Assembly (NCBI GenBank): GCA_934359255.1
Contig: CAKRLG010000003.1
Location: 62,001 to 126,000, forward strand
Reading direction: 5' to 3'
Length of the DNA stretch: 64,000 nt
DNA from: an uncultured Ruminococcus sp.
GTDB lineage: Bacteria > Bacillota > Clostridia > Lachnospirales > Lachnospiraceae
Shown in pieces: positions 25,558 to 33,714 of the stretch (position 1 is the first letter of the stretch; each line of letters opens with the position of its first letter). Made by a program: the position numbers and the translations under genes. The notes under the pieces are model-generated. The model saw only the letters and a list, made by a program, of their open reading frames with translations. It was not told the origin of the DNA and ran no database searches.

Positions 25558-26672
25558 TCATCAAGGGAGCAAAAGTCTATACCGAAGAGGGAACATTTGC
25601 AGAGAAAGAAGTCTGCACAGAAGGGGAAGTTTTTACAGAAACCAGTGGGGACGGAGAAAAAGTGGTAGATGGCAGCGGCTGTTATCTGATTCCGGGACTG
25701 ACAGATATTCATTTTCATGGATGCATGGGAAAGGATTTCTGTGACGGAACGGAAGAGTCCATTCAGGTAATGGCAGATTATGAGGCCAGCCAGGGTGTGA
25801 CAACGATCGCACCGGCAACCATGACCTTTGATGAGGAGCGGCTGACCCGGATCGCGAAAGCGGCGAAAGCCCATAAAAATGAAAAAGGTGCGATCCTCTG
25901 CGGAATCAATATGGAAGGACCGTTCATCTCCATGGCAAAAAAAGGAGCACAGAACGGAAAATACATCCATAAACCGGATGTGGTAATGTTTGAACGGCTG
26001 CAGGAAGCCGCAGGAGGTCTGTTCAAACTGGTAGATCTGGCACCGGAAGAAGAAGGTGCGATGGAATTTATCCAGGCGGAAAAAGGAAAAGTCGTGCTGT
26101 CGATCGCACATACAACAGCGGATTATGAGACAGCAAAAGCAGCGATCGAAGCAGGTGTCACTCATATGACCCATCTGTACAATGCGATGAACCCGATCAA
26201 CCACCGCGCACCGGGACCGATCATTGCGGCAGCGGATGACGCACACTGTGAGGCGGAACTGATCTGCGATAACGTACATATCCACCCGGCGATCGTGAGA
26301 AATACATTCAAGATGTTCGGGGAGGATCGTGTGATCTTTATCAGTGATACAATGGAAGCAGCCGGTCTGGAAGATGGCATGTACGAGCTGGGCGGACAGC
26401 CGGTGGTCGTAAAAGGAAACCGCGCGACCCTGGAAGACGGAACTATTGCAGGTTCCAATACCAATCTGATGAAATGTATGTGTACCGCTGTGAAGCAGAT
26501 GGGAATTCCTCTGGAAAAAGCGGTAAAATGTGCAGCAGTCAATCCGGCAAAAAGCATCGGTATCTACGACAGATACGGCAGCATCACACCGGGAAAAGTG
26601 GCAAATGCAGTACTCCTTGACCAGGAGACTCTGGAAATCAAAGGGGTTATCCTGAAAGGACAGATGCTGTAA
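25554..26672 (+). CDS. nagA: N-acetylglucosamine-6-phosphate deacetylase
   Basis: A 372-residue amidohydrolase that converts GlcNAc-6-phosphate to glucosamine-6-phosphate and acetate. Seen are the metal site start DIHFHGCMGKDF, the glutamate in NMEGPFIS, His in LSIAHTTADY, HLYNAMNPINHRAPG and the catalytic aspartate in FISDTMEAAG. The length fits the family. It overlaps the rpiR stop (ATGA). No nagB is seen nearby, so the next step is encoded elsewhere. Together with the GH20 hexosaminidase at 8.6-10.5 kb it gives the window an amino-sugar use theme. Confidence 0.95.
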   Translation: MIIKGAKVYTEEGTFAEKEVCTEGEVFTETSGDGEKVVDGSGCYLIPGLTDIHFHGCMGKDFCDGTEESIQVMADYEASQGVTTIAPATMTFDEERLTRIAKAAKAHKNEKGAILCGINMEGPFISMAKKGAQNGKYIHKPDVVMFERLQEAAGGLFKLVDLAPEEEGAMEFIQAEKGKVVLSIAHTTADYETAKAAIEAGVTHMTHLYNAMNPINHRAPGPIIAAADDAHCEAELICDNVHIHPAIVRNTFKMFGEDRVIFISDTMEAAGLEDGMYELGGQPVVVKGNRATLEDGTIAGSNTNLMKCMCTAVKQMGIPLEKAVKCAAVNPAKSIGIYDRYGSITPGKVANAVLLDQETLEIKGVILKGQML

Positions 26673-26762
26673 ATCCGGAGAAGAAACCCATAAAGACGGG
26701 GAACACAGATCTGACCGGCAGAGAGCAGGCAGCGGAGAGAAAACAGAGAGTTACAGGAAGAT

Positions 26763-26811
26763 AAAAACAGGAGCAGAGACGGATGCGATGCCGTTTTGCT
26801 CCTGTTTTTTT
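26763..26811. terminator. Terminator after nagA
   Basis: AAAAACAGGAGCA pairs with TTGCTCCTGTTTTT, followed by T. A small inner hairpin (ACGG/CCGT) fills the loop. It lies between convergent nagA and the metallophosphoesterase gene. Confidence 0.85.
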
Positions 26812-26828
26812 GTGTGGCATGATAAGAA

Positions 26829-27452
26829 TCACCGTTTCAAATGTTCTCTCAGATTTTCATCTTCATAATCAAATACACAGCGATCGTAAGCATTGATCAC
26901 ATGAGTCTGATTATACTGATCGTAGCGTTTTTGATTCCGTCCGTAGGACATATGTACATGCCCGTGGATAAAAAATCTCGGGTGGTACTTGTCCATCAGA
27001 GTGTTGAAGACCTGAAATCCCTGGTGAGGGAGATCCAGACCATCGTTTAACTGGTAGGCGGGAGAATGGGTCAGAAGAATATCAAATCCACCGCGGTACA
27101 GCAGTGGGAACCATAGTTTTTTGACCCGTTTTTTCATTTCTTTTTCCGTATACTGATTAATACCTGGGCGGTACCGCATGGAACCGCCCAGTCCCAGAAT
27201 ACGAATTCCTTCATAGACATAGATCTGATCTTCGATACAGATACATCCGTCCGGCGGTGTCTTTTCGTACCTGTCATCGTGATTTCCCCTTACATATAAA
27301 ACCGGTGCCGTGGTAAAGGTGGCGAGAAAAGACAGATAATTGGGGTTCAGATCTCCGCTTGAGAGAATCAGATCGATCCCCTCAAGCTTTTCTTTCTGGA
27401 AGTAATCCCAGAGATATTTGGATTCTTCGTCTGCAATTGCTAATATCCTCAT
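26829..27452 (-). CDS. Metallophosphoesterase family protein
   Basis: A 207-residue calcineurin-like phosphoesterase. Metal-binding motifs are in order: SSGDLN, VRGNHDDRYE, THSPAYQLND and HGHVHMSYG. The first motif, normally DxH, reads AIADEESKY, which weakens one metal ligand. The substrate is unknown. It is transcribed in the same direction as, and 36 bases after, the BMP-domain gene, so it may be its co-transcribed partner. No strong ribosome site is visible before ATG 27452. Confidence 0.82.
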   Translation of the reverse strand: MRILAIADEESKYLWDYFQKEKLEGIDLILSSGDLNPNYLSFLATFTTAPVLYVRGNHDDRYEKTPPDGCICIEDQIYVYEGIRILGLGGSMRYRPGINQYTEKEMKKRVKKLWFPLLYRGGFDILLTHSPAYQLNDGLDLPHQGFQVFNTLMDKYHPRFFIHGHVHMSYGRNQKRYDQYNQTHVINAYDRCVFDYEDENLREHLKR

Positions 27453-27488
27453 AATTAAAATACCTTTTTGTAAGCTGCGCTTTGTTGT

Positions 27489-29411
27489 CTAAATCTCCGG
27501 GTTGTCGATACCCTGCAGCATCACTACAGGTTTTGCTTTTTCAATCAGATCTTCCATCTTTGGAATATAACCGATGACATTCTCAGCCAGCCAGTCCATG
27601 GTGATGATCTCTTCCGGATCCATAACAGCGTCTGCATTTTTCTGAACAATACCGGACTGAGAATACAGTACACCGGAGAACGGATTATAATTCATTTCGC
27701 AGATGCTCTTTTTTAACAGATCGACCAGACGGGCGGTACCGATCGGCAGGTGCTGGGAGCAGATCACATCGATGATGCCTGCGGACATACCCCACCAGTA
27801 GTTCAGACCTTTGGTGGAATCGCTGGTGTCGTCGATTTTCCATGCCCCGTTCATGATATTACGAATCATCTGTTCATAGAATTTACCCCAGTGCCAGATA
27901 GGCATAGCAAGGTTCAGAGGCATATCTTCGGAATCACGGTACAGACCGAAATGTCTGGACGGTTCTCCGGGAATCATCATATCCTGACCGGAAATATAGT
28001 GGACTTCGTTTTCGGCGAAGCTTTTTGCCACATCGTGATCTTTCAGGGTGGACCATTCCAGGTATACTTTCGCACGTGGATTAACCATCTTTGCACCAAG
28101 GGCGAAGGCATTGATGTTGGCAGTCATACCGAAAATCGGATAGTCGGCAATATAACCGATCTTACCGTTTTTAGACATTGCACCTGCGACAGCCCCCATC
28201 AGAAATTTGGCTTCGTACATACGTGCATAGTAGGTACGGATATAGCGATGGGAGGTGTTCAGAGAACAGTTCAGGATCTTCACTTCCGGGTGTTCGATGG
28301 CCGCCTTCAGGCTGGCTTTCAGAAGCGGCGGGGAAGTGGTAAAGATCAGGTTGTTGCCGTCAGCGATGGCTTTTGCAAGCAGATCGTCGGCATTTTCTTC
28401 GGTGGCGTTATCGTAGCAGGTTGTGGATATCTGATCCTCAAAGGTCTGTTGCAGATGCATACGGCCAAGTTCATGTGCATAAGTCCAGCCGGATGTTTCG
28501 GCATTTTTCTCGTGGATGAAAGCCACAAGAAGTTTTGGAGTGCTGGTAGGGATCAGACGGGCGAAGAAGTTTTTCTTTACTTCGCTTTCGTCGGTAGGAT
28601 CCATCTGCAGTTCCACAGATTCGTCGGTAGTCAGAAGCCTGAACTCATCCCAGGATTTTGCCAGCTGTTCTTTCAGTTCCACGGCAGTCATATCGTCGAG
28701 TGAACGGTAGTCATACAGACCGATAAAATAAAGGAACGCATCGCCGGTAGTAATCGGGATTTTATCACCGCCATTTGCCTTGTATTCGGCACGGAATCGG
28801 TTGTAAGCAGATGCAAAATCCAGTCTGTCATCATCGCTCCATGCTTCATCCGGGCGTTTGCCAACGAGACGCTGCAGTTTTGCAAAGCTTCCCAGTTGGG
28901 TGAACCAGATATAATTGATATGAGACAGGGCGTAAAAGTCCATGAACTCATAATAGATTTTATTTTCTTTTTCTTCTGTTCTCGGTGGAACGATACGGGT
29001 AACATTGCCCGGAATAGATACTGCATCGAAGAACTTTAATACGCTGACTCGTTTGTTCCCTTCTTCCACATAGAATTTGTTCATGAATTCATATGCTTTG
29101 ATGGGTTCACGGATCCCTTCATTCAGATGCGCCTTGTACAGGGCCATCCATTTGTATGCAAATTCTGTGTTTTCTTTCAGCAGAGGTTTGAAACTTTTGC
29201 TGAATGCGGAACTTCTGCCTGCGGTTTTGGTTCCTACGATCAGTTCAGAAGGAATCTGAACCAGACCCAGAGGAACCTCCCGGACAGCGACAATGTTTTT
29301 TTCTTTCAGTATATCATCAAGATTGGGAAGAATCTCGCCTTCTTTTTTGCCGATGCGCATCGCTTTATAATAGTCGTTTTGCGCTTCGGTCATGGTTGCG
29401 GTTATTGCCAT
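27489..29411 (-). CDS. Cytoplasmic BMP-domain protein with ParB-like N-terminal region
   Basis: A 640-residue two-part protein. Residues about 1-270 contain a segment reminiscent of ParB/sulfiredoxin-type domains (VREVPLGLVQIPSELIVGT and EEGNKRVSVLKFF). Residues about 290-640 form a BMP/PnrA-type basic membrane lipoprotein fold (LVAFIHEKNAETSGWTYAHE, FTTSPPLLKASLKAA, KIGYIADYPIFGMTANINAF). PnrA relatives bind purine nucleosides for ABC import, but here there is no signal peptide or lipobox, so the protein should be cytoplasmic and is more likely a sensor than a transporter subunit. GGAGGTAAAATT precedes ATG 29411. Its leader contains a pseudoknot-like structure. Confidence 0.75.
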   Translation of the reverse strand: MAITATMTEAQNDYYKAMRIGKKEGEILPNLDDILKEKNIVAVREVPLGLVQIPSELIVGTKTAGRSSAFSKSFKPLLKENTEFAYKWMALYKAHLNEGIREPIKAYEFMNKFYVEEGNKRVSVLKFFDAVSIPGNVTRIVPPRTEEKENKIYYEFMDFYALSHINYIWFTQLGSFAKLQRLVGKRPDEAWSDDDRLDFASAYNRFRAEYKANGGDKIPITTGDAFLYFIGLYDYRSLDDMTAVELKEQLAKSWDEFRLLTTDESVELQMDPTDESEVKKNFFARLIPTSTPKLLVAFIHEKNAETSGWTYAHELGRMHLQQTFEDQISTTCYDNATEENADDLLAKAIADGNNLIFTTSPPLLKASLKAAIEHPEVKILNCSLNTSHRYIRTYYARMYEAKFLMGAVAGAMSKNGKIGYIADYPIFGMTANINAFALGAKMVNPRAKVYLEWSTLKDHDVAKSFAENEVHYISGQDMMIPGEPSRHFGLYRDSEDMPLNLAMPIWHWGKFYEQMIRNIMNGAWKIDDTSDSTKGLNYWWGMSAGIIDVICSQHLPIGTARLVDLLKKSICEMNYNPFSGVLYSQSGIVQKNADAVMDPEEIITMDWLAENVIGYIPKMEDLIEKAKPVVMLQGIDNPEI

Positions 29412-29457
29412 AATTTTACCTCCTGTAAAAATAAAATGAAGCTGTTATCTGTAAATT

Positions 29458-29527
29458 GCACTCTTGTAATGATCAGATATTCGGAATACATTAGGACTCG
29501 TAACTGTAAGAGTGCCAAACAGTTACG
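29458..29527 (-). promoter_or_regulatory. H-type pseudoknot in the leader of the BMP-domain gene (candidate riboswitch)
   Basis: In transcript direction, CGTAACTG (29527-29520) pairs with CAGTTACG (29506-29499). The loop it closes contains GCACTCTT (29515-29508), which pairs perfectly with AAGAGTGC (29465-29458). These two 8-bp stems interlock as an H-type pseudoknot with loops of 4, 1 and 33 bases, and the long loop holds a small TAATG/CATTA hairpin. The structure begins some ten bases after the predicted transcript start and ends about 45 bases before the gene. Confidence 0.6.
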
Positions 29528-29542
29528 ATGTTTTATAAAAAT

Positions 29543-29571
29543 ATCGTATCATCGTGATAAAGAGAAATCAA
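29543..29571 (-). promoter_or_regulatory. Promoter of the BMP-domain gene
   Basis: On the minus strand TTGATT (29571-29566), a 17-base spacer and TACGAT (29548-29543). Confidence 0.6.
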
Positions 29572-29685
29572 GCGGTTTTTGTTGAGGAATCCGATGGGAG
29601 TGTGGTATAATTACAAAAATGGATGTCCATCGATTGACATATTTTAAAATACAACAGAAAAATCCGGATGTGAGAGGTGAGATTT

Positions 29686-30126
29686 ATGGATCAGGCGTAT
29701 GAAATGTTTCATGAGGTGTTGGTAAAACTGTTCAATGATATTATGAATATCGAAGCAAAAGCAATTATAACGCCGGAATTTAGAGATATCACCAATAATG
29801 ATATGCATGTGATCGAGGCGGTGGGGATCCGGGAGCCGAGGAATATGTCTTCGGTAGCGAAAACACTGGGGATTACGGTAGGAACCCTGACGATATCCAT
29901 CAACGGTCTGGTAAAAAAAGGTTATGTGCATCGGGTGCGAAGTGATGCTGACCGGAGGGTAGTACTGGTGTCGCTGACAGAAAAAGGGGAGAAAGCATAT
30001 CATCACCATGAGAAGTTCCATGAAGATATGATTCAGTCACTGCTGAAAGACCTGTCGGAAGAAGAGACGAAGACCTTGGTATCGGCACTTACGAACCTGC
30101 GGGATTTTTTTCAGGATTACAAATAG
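29686..30126 (+). CDS. MarR family transcriptional regulator
   Basis: A 146-residue winged-helix regulator. The helix-turn-helix and wing are visible as MSSVAKTLGITVGTLTISINGLVKKGYVHRVRSDADRRVVLVSLTEKG (about residues 50-100), with flanking dimerisation helices. Start ATG 29686 has GAGAGGTGAG six bases upstream; GTG 29677 is within that site. The sequence is of the FabT-like subgroup in general look, but there are no fatty-acid genes nearby. It is divergent from the BMP-domain gene and may regulate it. A terminator follows. Confidence 0.9.
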   Translation: MDQAYEMFHEVLVKLFNDIMNIEAKAIITPEFRDITNNDMHVIEAVGIREPRNMSSVAKTLGITVGTLTISINGLVKKGYVHRVRSDADRRVVLVSLTEKGEKAYHHHEKFHEDMIQSLLKDLSEEETKTLVSALTNLRDFFQDYK

Positions 30127-30141
30127 TTACATAGATACAAT

Positions 30142-30198
30142 AAAAAGAGAGATTTTGCCATCTATAGTTTTGTAAGAAACGGCGGAATCTCTCTTTTT
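30142..30198. terminator. Terminator after the MarR gene
   Basis: AAAAAGAGAGATT (30142-30154) pairs with AATCTCTCTTTTT (30186-30198), between convergent genes. Confidence 0.8.
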
Positions 30199-30229
30199 GC
30201 GTATAAAACGATGATTTTTCAGATACTCT

Positions 30230-30457
30230 CTAGCGCATTTTTTTGAGCTGCTGAACCAGTTCCATATCGGAAGCGGTTATTTTCAGGTTGGTTTCCAGTG
30301 TTTCACCGTCCGGGGTAGTAATCTGCATTGCGATCACAGAACCTTCTGCCAGTACGCCTTTTCGGGAAGCGGCGGCAATAAATTTTGGGAATTTTGGATG
30401 GTTTGCGGTAAATGTACTCCAGAGACTGGAGAATTTCATCATATCTAATGGGTTCAT
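30230..30457 (-). CDS. Small hypothetical protein downstream of pilT
   Basis: A 75-residue soluble protein beginning MNPLDMMKFSSLWSTF and ending LVQQLKKMR. I do not recognise a named family. AGGAGGAA lies nine bases before ATG 30457, so it is very probably translated. It follows the pilT gene in the same direction (63-base gap) and may be co-transcribed with it. The stop codon TAG at 30230-30232 falls in a stretch (30211-30236) that resembles a worn half of the 56.7 kb inverted repeat. Confidence 0.7.
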   Translation of the reverse strand: MNPLDMMKFSSLWSTFTANHPKFPKFIAAASRKGVLAEGSVIAMQITTPDGETLETNLKITASDMELVQQLKKMR

Positions 30458-30519
30458 CCCAGTGGTTCCTCCTTATATAAAGTGTTATAACGTTCCGTTT
30501 TTTGTGCTGTGGCAAAATA

Positions 30520-31575
30520 TTACAGTTTTCTCATAAGCATATCCGGATTGGTTGCATAAGTCAAGGCGATTTCTTTTGAAATCTTTCCGGACTTGTACAG
30601 GGCGAGCAGACTGTTGTCCATGGAGATCATGTCCGGCTTCGCAGAAGAATAGAGGATTCCGTCGATCTGCGGAATCTTATTATCCCGGATCATATTACGG
30701 ATTGCCGGAGTTACGGTCATAATTTCAAATGCCGGAGCAACACCACCGTCAACAGTAGGAATCAGCTGTTGGGATACAACTGCATTTAGCACCATGGAAA
30801 GCTGTACCGCGATCTGGTGTTGCTGGTTAGGCGGAAATACATCGATGATACGGTCGATGGTATTGGCTGCACCGATGGTATGAAGCGTTGAGAAAAGCAG
30901 GTGGCCGGTTTCTGCAGCGGTCATTGCCACATTGATCGTCTCGTAATCACGCATTTCTCCCAGAAGAATCACATCCGGACTCTGACGCAGAGCTGCGCGC
31001 AGGGCAGCTACATAACTGTCAGTATCCACATGAATCTCCCGCTGACTGACGATACTCTTGTTGTGCCGGTGGAGAAATTCCAGAGGGTCTTCCAGAGTGA
31101 TAATATGTTTTTCCTGATTCTGGTTGATCTGGTCAATGATACAGGCAAGGGTGGTTGATTTTCCGCTTCCGGCAGGACCGGTGATCAGTGTCATTCCTTT
31201 TCCGCCCAGACCGAGATTGATGATCGCATCCGGGATTCCCAGCATATGATAATCCGGAAGTCGGAAAGTGATCACACGGATCACAGCAGAGAGTGTACCT
31301 CTTTGCTTATAAGCACTGACACGAAAACGGGATACTCCCGGGATGGCAAAAGAAAAGTCATCATCCCCGTGAGAAAGCAGAGATCTCATATCTCTGTTGT
31401 CGGCAAGTTCATAAATTTCTTTTAAGAAAGCAGCGGTATCATCCGGTAAAAGACGTTCTTCATTCTCCATAGAAAGGACACCGTTTTTCCGAAGGGAAAG
31501 CGGACGTCCGGCAACCAGGAAAATATCGGACGCATTCTCTGCAACCGCCTGTTCTAACATAGCTCGTGCATTCAT
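30520..31575 (-). CDS. pilT: PilT-type pilus retraction ATPase
   Basis: A 351-residue secretion ATPase of the GspE/PilT family, with the length and order of PilT: N-terminal PAS-like part, Walker A GPAGSGKS (residues 133-140), Asp box HIITLEDPLEF, Walker B VILLGEMRD and the His box TGHLLFSTLHT. PilT hexamers power pilus retraction. It is the only secretion ATPase in this cluster; no PilB-type extension ATPase is present. AAGGAG precedes ATG 31575. The palindromic element at 31620-31784 separates it from the pseudopilin genes upstream, so it may have its own transcript. Confidence 0.93.
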   Translation of the reverse strand: MNARAMLEQAVAENASDIFLVAGRPLSLRKNGVLSMENEERLLPDDTAAFLKEIYELADNRDMRSLLSHGDDDFSFAIPGVSRFRVSAYKQRGTLSAVIRVITFRLPDYHMLGIPDAIINLGLGGKGMTLITGPAGSGKSTTLACIIDQINQNQEKHIITLEDPLEFLHRHNKSIVSQREIHVDTDSYVAALRAALRQSPDVILLGEMRDYETINVAMTAAETGHLLFSTLHTIGAANTIDRIIDVFPPNQQHQIAVQLSMVLNAVVSQQLIPTVDGGVAPAFEIMTVTPAIRNMIRDNKIPQIDGILYSSAKPDMISMDNSLLALYKSGKISKEIALTYATNPDMLMRKL

Positions 31576-31619
31576 ATATATTACTCCTTTGATAGAATGT
31601 CGGGGTCAAAAGGTTAATA

Positions 31620-31784
31620 CTAGTACATCGTTTCGTAAATAACTGTATCATTCGCGCAGGATACGGATTCGAGTGTGCAGTTAAAAAAACGTAGGCGTAG
31701 CGGGCTACGCTGAGGCTTTTTAAACTGTGCAATCGGATTCGTAGACAAGTGAATGATACAGTTATTTCGAAAACGATGTACTAG
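31620..31784. repeat. Palindromic element C (type 2), complete copy
   Basis: Arms CTAGTACATCGTTT (31620-31633) and AAACGATGTACTAG (31771-31784) are perfect; next to them AAATAACTGTATCATTC pairs with GAATGATACAGTTATTT. The centre has GGCGTAGCGGGCTACGC as a tight hairpin, with A7 on one side and T5 on the other like a two-way terminator. Conserved blocks match the core nested in element A and the half copy at 16283-16349. It fills the gap between pilT and the pseudopilin genes and contains no gene. Confidence 0.85.
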
Positions 31785-31797
31785 ATATAGTTTAAAA

Positions 31798-32331
31798 TCA
31801 GGAATCTACAGGAGAAAACAGCTGATAGCTATCGTCTCCATCCCAGCTCTCCGTAGTCTCGGTTGCCCACTGTGTGATATGGTAATACCCATTCTGACAG
31901 TCGGAGGGTGCCGGCAGTGTCAGAATCACCGAGAGCTGCTGGCTCTCATTAACAGGGACCTGAAAAGTCAGAGTTCCTTCTTTTTTTGAAAAATCGACGG
32001 TAAGCTCAGAAACTCCGTCCACAGAACAGTTCTTCAGTTGTTCCGTTATTTCTTTCTGATAAACCGAAGCATCAGCGGATTCTGCGCCACAGTTTTTATA
32101 GGTATCAGAGAGAATGGTATCAATCTGGTCGAGTGCCTGTTCTGCCAGAGAAGATGCCTGATAATATGCCTGAATCCGGTCAGCGGACTGCTGGCTGAGT
32201 GTCCGGTTATTTTTCGCGCTGGATAGTGAAAGCAGTGCAAAGGTAAACAGGCAAAGCACCAGGAAGATCATCAGCAGAGAAGGTGCACCCATATGGATAA
32301 AAGAAAAAGATATTTTTTTCTTCTGTTTCAT
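31798..32331 (-). CDS. Pilin-like membrane-anchored protein of the pilus cluster
   Basis: A 177-residue protein with a basic N-terminus (MKQKKKISFSF), one membrane helix (residues about 16-37, LLMIFLVLCLFTFALLSLSS), a helical stalk (SQQSADRIQAYYQASSLAEQALDQI) and a beta-rich C-terminal part. This is the pseudopilin layout, although the classical G/E cleavage site is not clear. The start overlaps the previous gene's stop by four bases. It is probably a minor pilin or assembly component; identity within the family is not known. Confidence 0.6.
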   Translation of the reverse strand: MKQKKKISFSFIHMGAPSLLMIFLVLCLFTFALLSLSSAKNNRTLSQQSADRIQAYYQASSLAEQALDQIDTILSDTYKNCGAESADASVYQKEITEQLKNCSVDGVSELTVDFSKKEGTLTFQVPVNESQQLSVILTLPAPSDCQNGYYHITQWATETTESWDGDDSYQLFSPVDS

Positions 32332-32792
32332 GATCCGTTCCTCCTTTGCAGATGATGTCGGACAGGCAGCTGATAAAAAACATCTGCCTCAACTCCGGAT
32401 GTCAGTTTTGTGACATCCAGCTGCACATCCAGAAGCTGTCCGTTCAGATTCCAGGTGCCGGATAGCTGCCAGGTGGCCGTTTCCTGAGAACAGGGAATAA
32501 AATCGGAATCATAGAAGATTGTGAAATTTTCTGATGCAATATTGACCGCATCACTATAAGCATCTTCCAGAAGATTCTTCATATCATCCGGTGAAGTGGA
32601 AGCAGTGATCAGTTCTGCTACATCTCCGGCTCTTCGGGAAGCCCGGGTCAGATCACGGGCTTCGGTGCTGAGCGTATGGGATTTTACAAAAACCTGTACG
32701 CAGACAGCACTTGCCACAGAAAAGAACAGAATGGCAAAGATCAGTTCCAGAAGAAAAAGACTGGATGGGTTGGCAGTTGGTTTTCGTTTCAT
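32328..32792 (-). CDS. Prepilin-like protein of the pilus cluster
   Basis: A 154-residue protein with a hydrophobic helix starting SLFLLELIFAILFFSVASAVC at residue 11. The glutamate in LLELIFAILFF resembles Glu5 of type IV prepilins, but no Gly precedes the helix in the usual place. A helical stalk (ARDLTRASRRAGDVAELI) and a beta-rich tail follow. AAAGGAG lies six bases before ATG 32792. It is probably a pseudopilin; the processing enzyme may be the prepilin peptidase encoded at 62720-63238. Confidence 0.6.
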   Translation of the reverse strand: MKRKPTANPSSLFLLELIFAILFFSVASAVCVQVFVKSHTLSTEARDLTRASRRAGDVAELITASTSPDDMKNLLEDAYSDAVNIASENFTIFYDSDFIPCSQETATWQLSGTWNLNGQLLDVQLDVTKLTSGVEADVFYQLPVRHHLQRRNGS

Positions 32793-32877
32793 AGATGCTC
32801 CTTTGTGATTCCGTAACCATCAGACATCAACAGATGGATGATGGTACAGAGGGTAATGAAATAGCCATGCAGTATAT

Positions 32878-33366
32878 TTACCGGGAAACAGAACGGATGG
32901 TATAGACTGCGGTTGCAGTTTCCCCGGAAGTATCGGTACAGCGGAAGGTGATCACCTGATCCTCCGTCTCTTCCACAGAAAATTCTTTTACAGGAAGGAT
33001 ACTCTTTCCGGCAGAAGGAGAGAGTGTTGTCCCCTCTTTTACATACAGCTCCCGAAGCTGTCCGTCCCAGGCGTACAGATAAGTAAGGTAGGAAGCGTCA
33101 GCCGTCTCCTGCCGCAGGACTACTGCCTGCGTGCCGTCAAGCTCGTCCAGAAAGATTCCGTCTTCCCGGTCGTTTTGTCGCAGTTTTTCTGTCAGATAGG
33201 AAAGGGCAGTGCCGGAGGTATAATTTCTTTGAGAATCGTCCGTCGTCGACTGATAGATCCGTGCCGCCAGCAGGATCACAGTGAGAGCAGAGATGGTAAA
33301 TACGAAAAATACCGTGACCGGAAACAGAAAATCAATGGCATGGCGCTTCTGGGATAATAATTTCAT
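32878..33366 (-). CDS. Pilus cluster protein with N-terminal membrane helix
   Basis: A 162-residue protein: basic N-terminus, membrane helix VTVFFVFTISALTVILLAARI (residues 17-37), then a soluble domain containing LDGTQAVVLRQETADASYLTYLYAWDG. No catalytic residue pattern is recognised. It lies three bases after the preceding small pilin-like gene, in the same operon. Pseudopilin is the most likely role, by position and topology. The 85 bases between this stop and the next gene hold no gene. Confidence 0.55.
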   Translation of the reverse strand: MKLLSQKRHAIDFLFPVTVFFVFTISALTVILLAARIYQSTTDDSQRNYTSGTALSYLTEKLRQNDREDGIFLDELDGTQAVVLRQETADASYLTYLYAWDGQLRELYVKEGTTLSPSAGKSILPVKEFSVEETEDQVITFRCTDTSGETATAVYTIRSVSR

Positions 33367-33369
33367 CGT

Positions 33370-33699
33370 TTATCGTCCCCTTTCTATGATCGTAACTTCC
33401 GGATAAATATTGGAGCCCTGAGTCCGGTAGTCTACAAAAAAGAGGGAATCGTCATAGATCAACCCGTAGTCTTTTTTGATGTCTTCCAGACTTTCCGGAT
33501 AGTGGCCGGTTGTTGCATAACAGTAGGTGATATCCCGGTTCAAAGCCTGGGTCAGGCTTTCCTTTTGCCTGCGGACCGTATTCTCTGAGAGAGAAGAAGT
33601 TCCAAGTGTAAACAGCAGGATCAGAAAAAGGAAAAGCAACAGAGAAACCCACAGCTTTTTTTCGGATGTTTTCTGCGGGGAGGTCTGAAATCGATACAT
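33370..33699 (-). CDS. Small pilin-like protein
   Basis: A 109-residue protein with one N-terminal membrane helix (LWVSLLLFLFLILLFTLG, residues 16-33). A soluble part follows whose segment CYATTGHYPESLEDIKKDYGL resembles the conserved helix-turn region of type II pseudopilins, in which a 'TG.YP..L..L' pattern is common. It sits fifteen bases after the pilC/gspF-like gene. Probably a minor pseudopilin lacking the disulphide-bonded tip. Confidence 0.6.
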   Translation of the reverse strand: MYRFQTSPQKTSEKKLWVSLLLFLFLILLFTLGTSSLSENTVRRQKESLTQALNRDITYCYATTGHYPESLEDIKKDYGLIYDDSLFFVDYRTQGSNIYPEVTIIERGR

Positions 33700-33714
33700 A
33701 AGCAGCTCCTCCTG

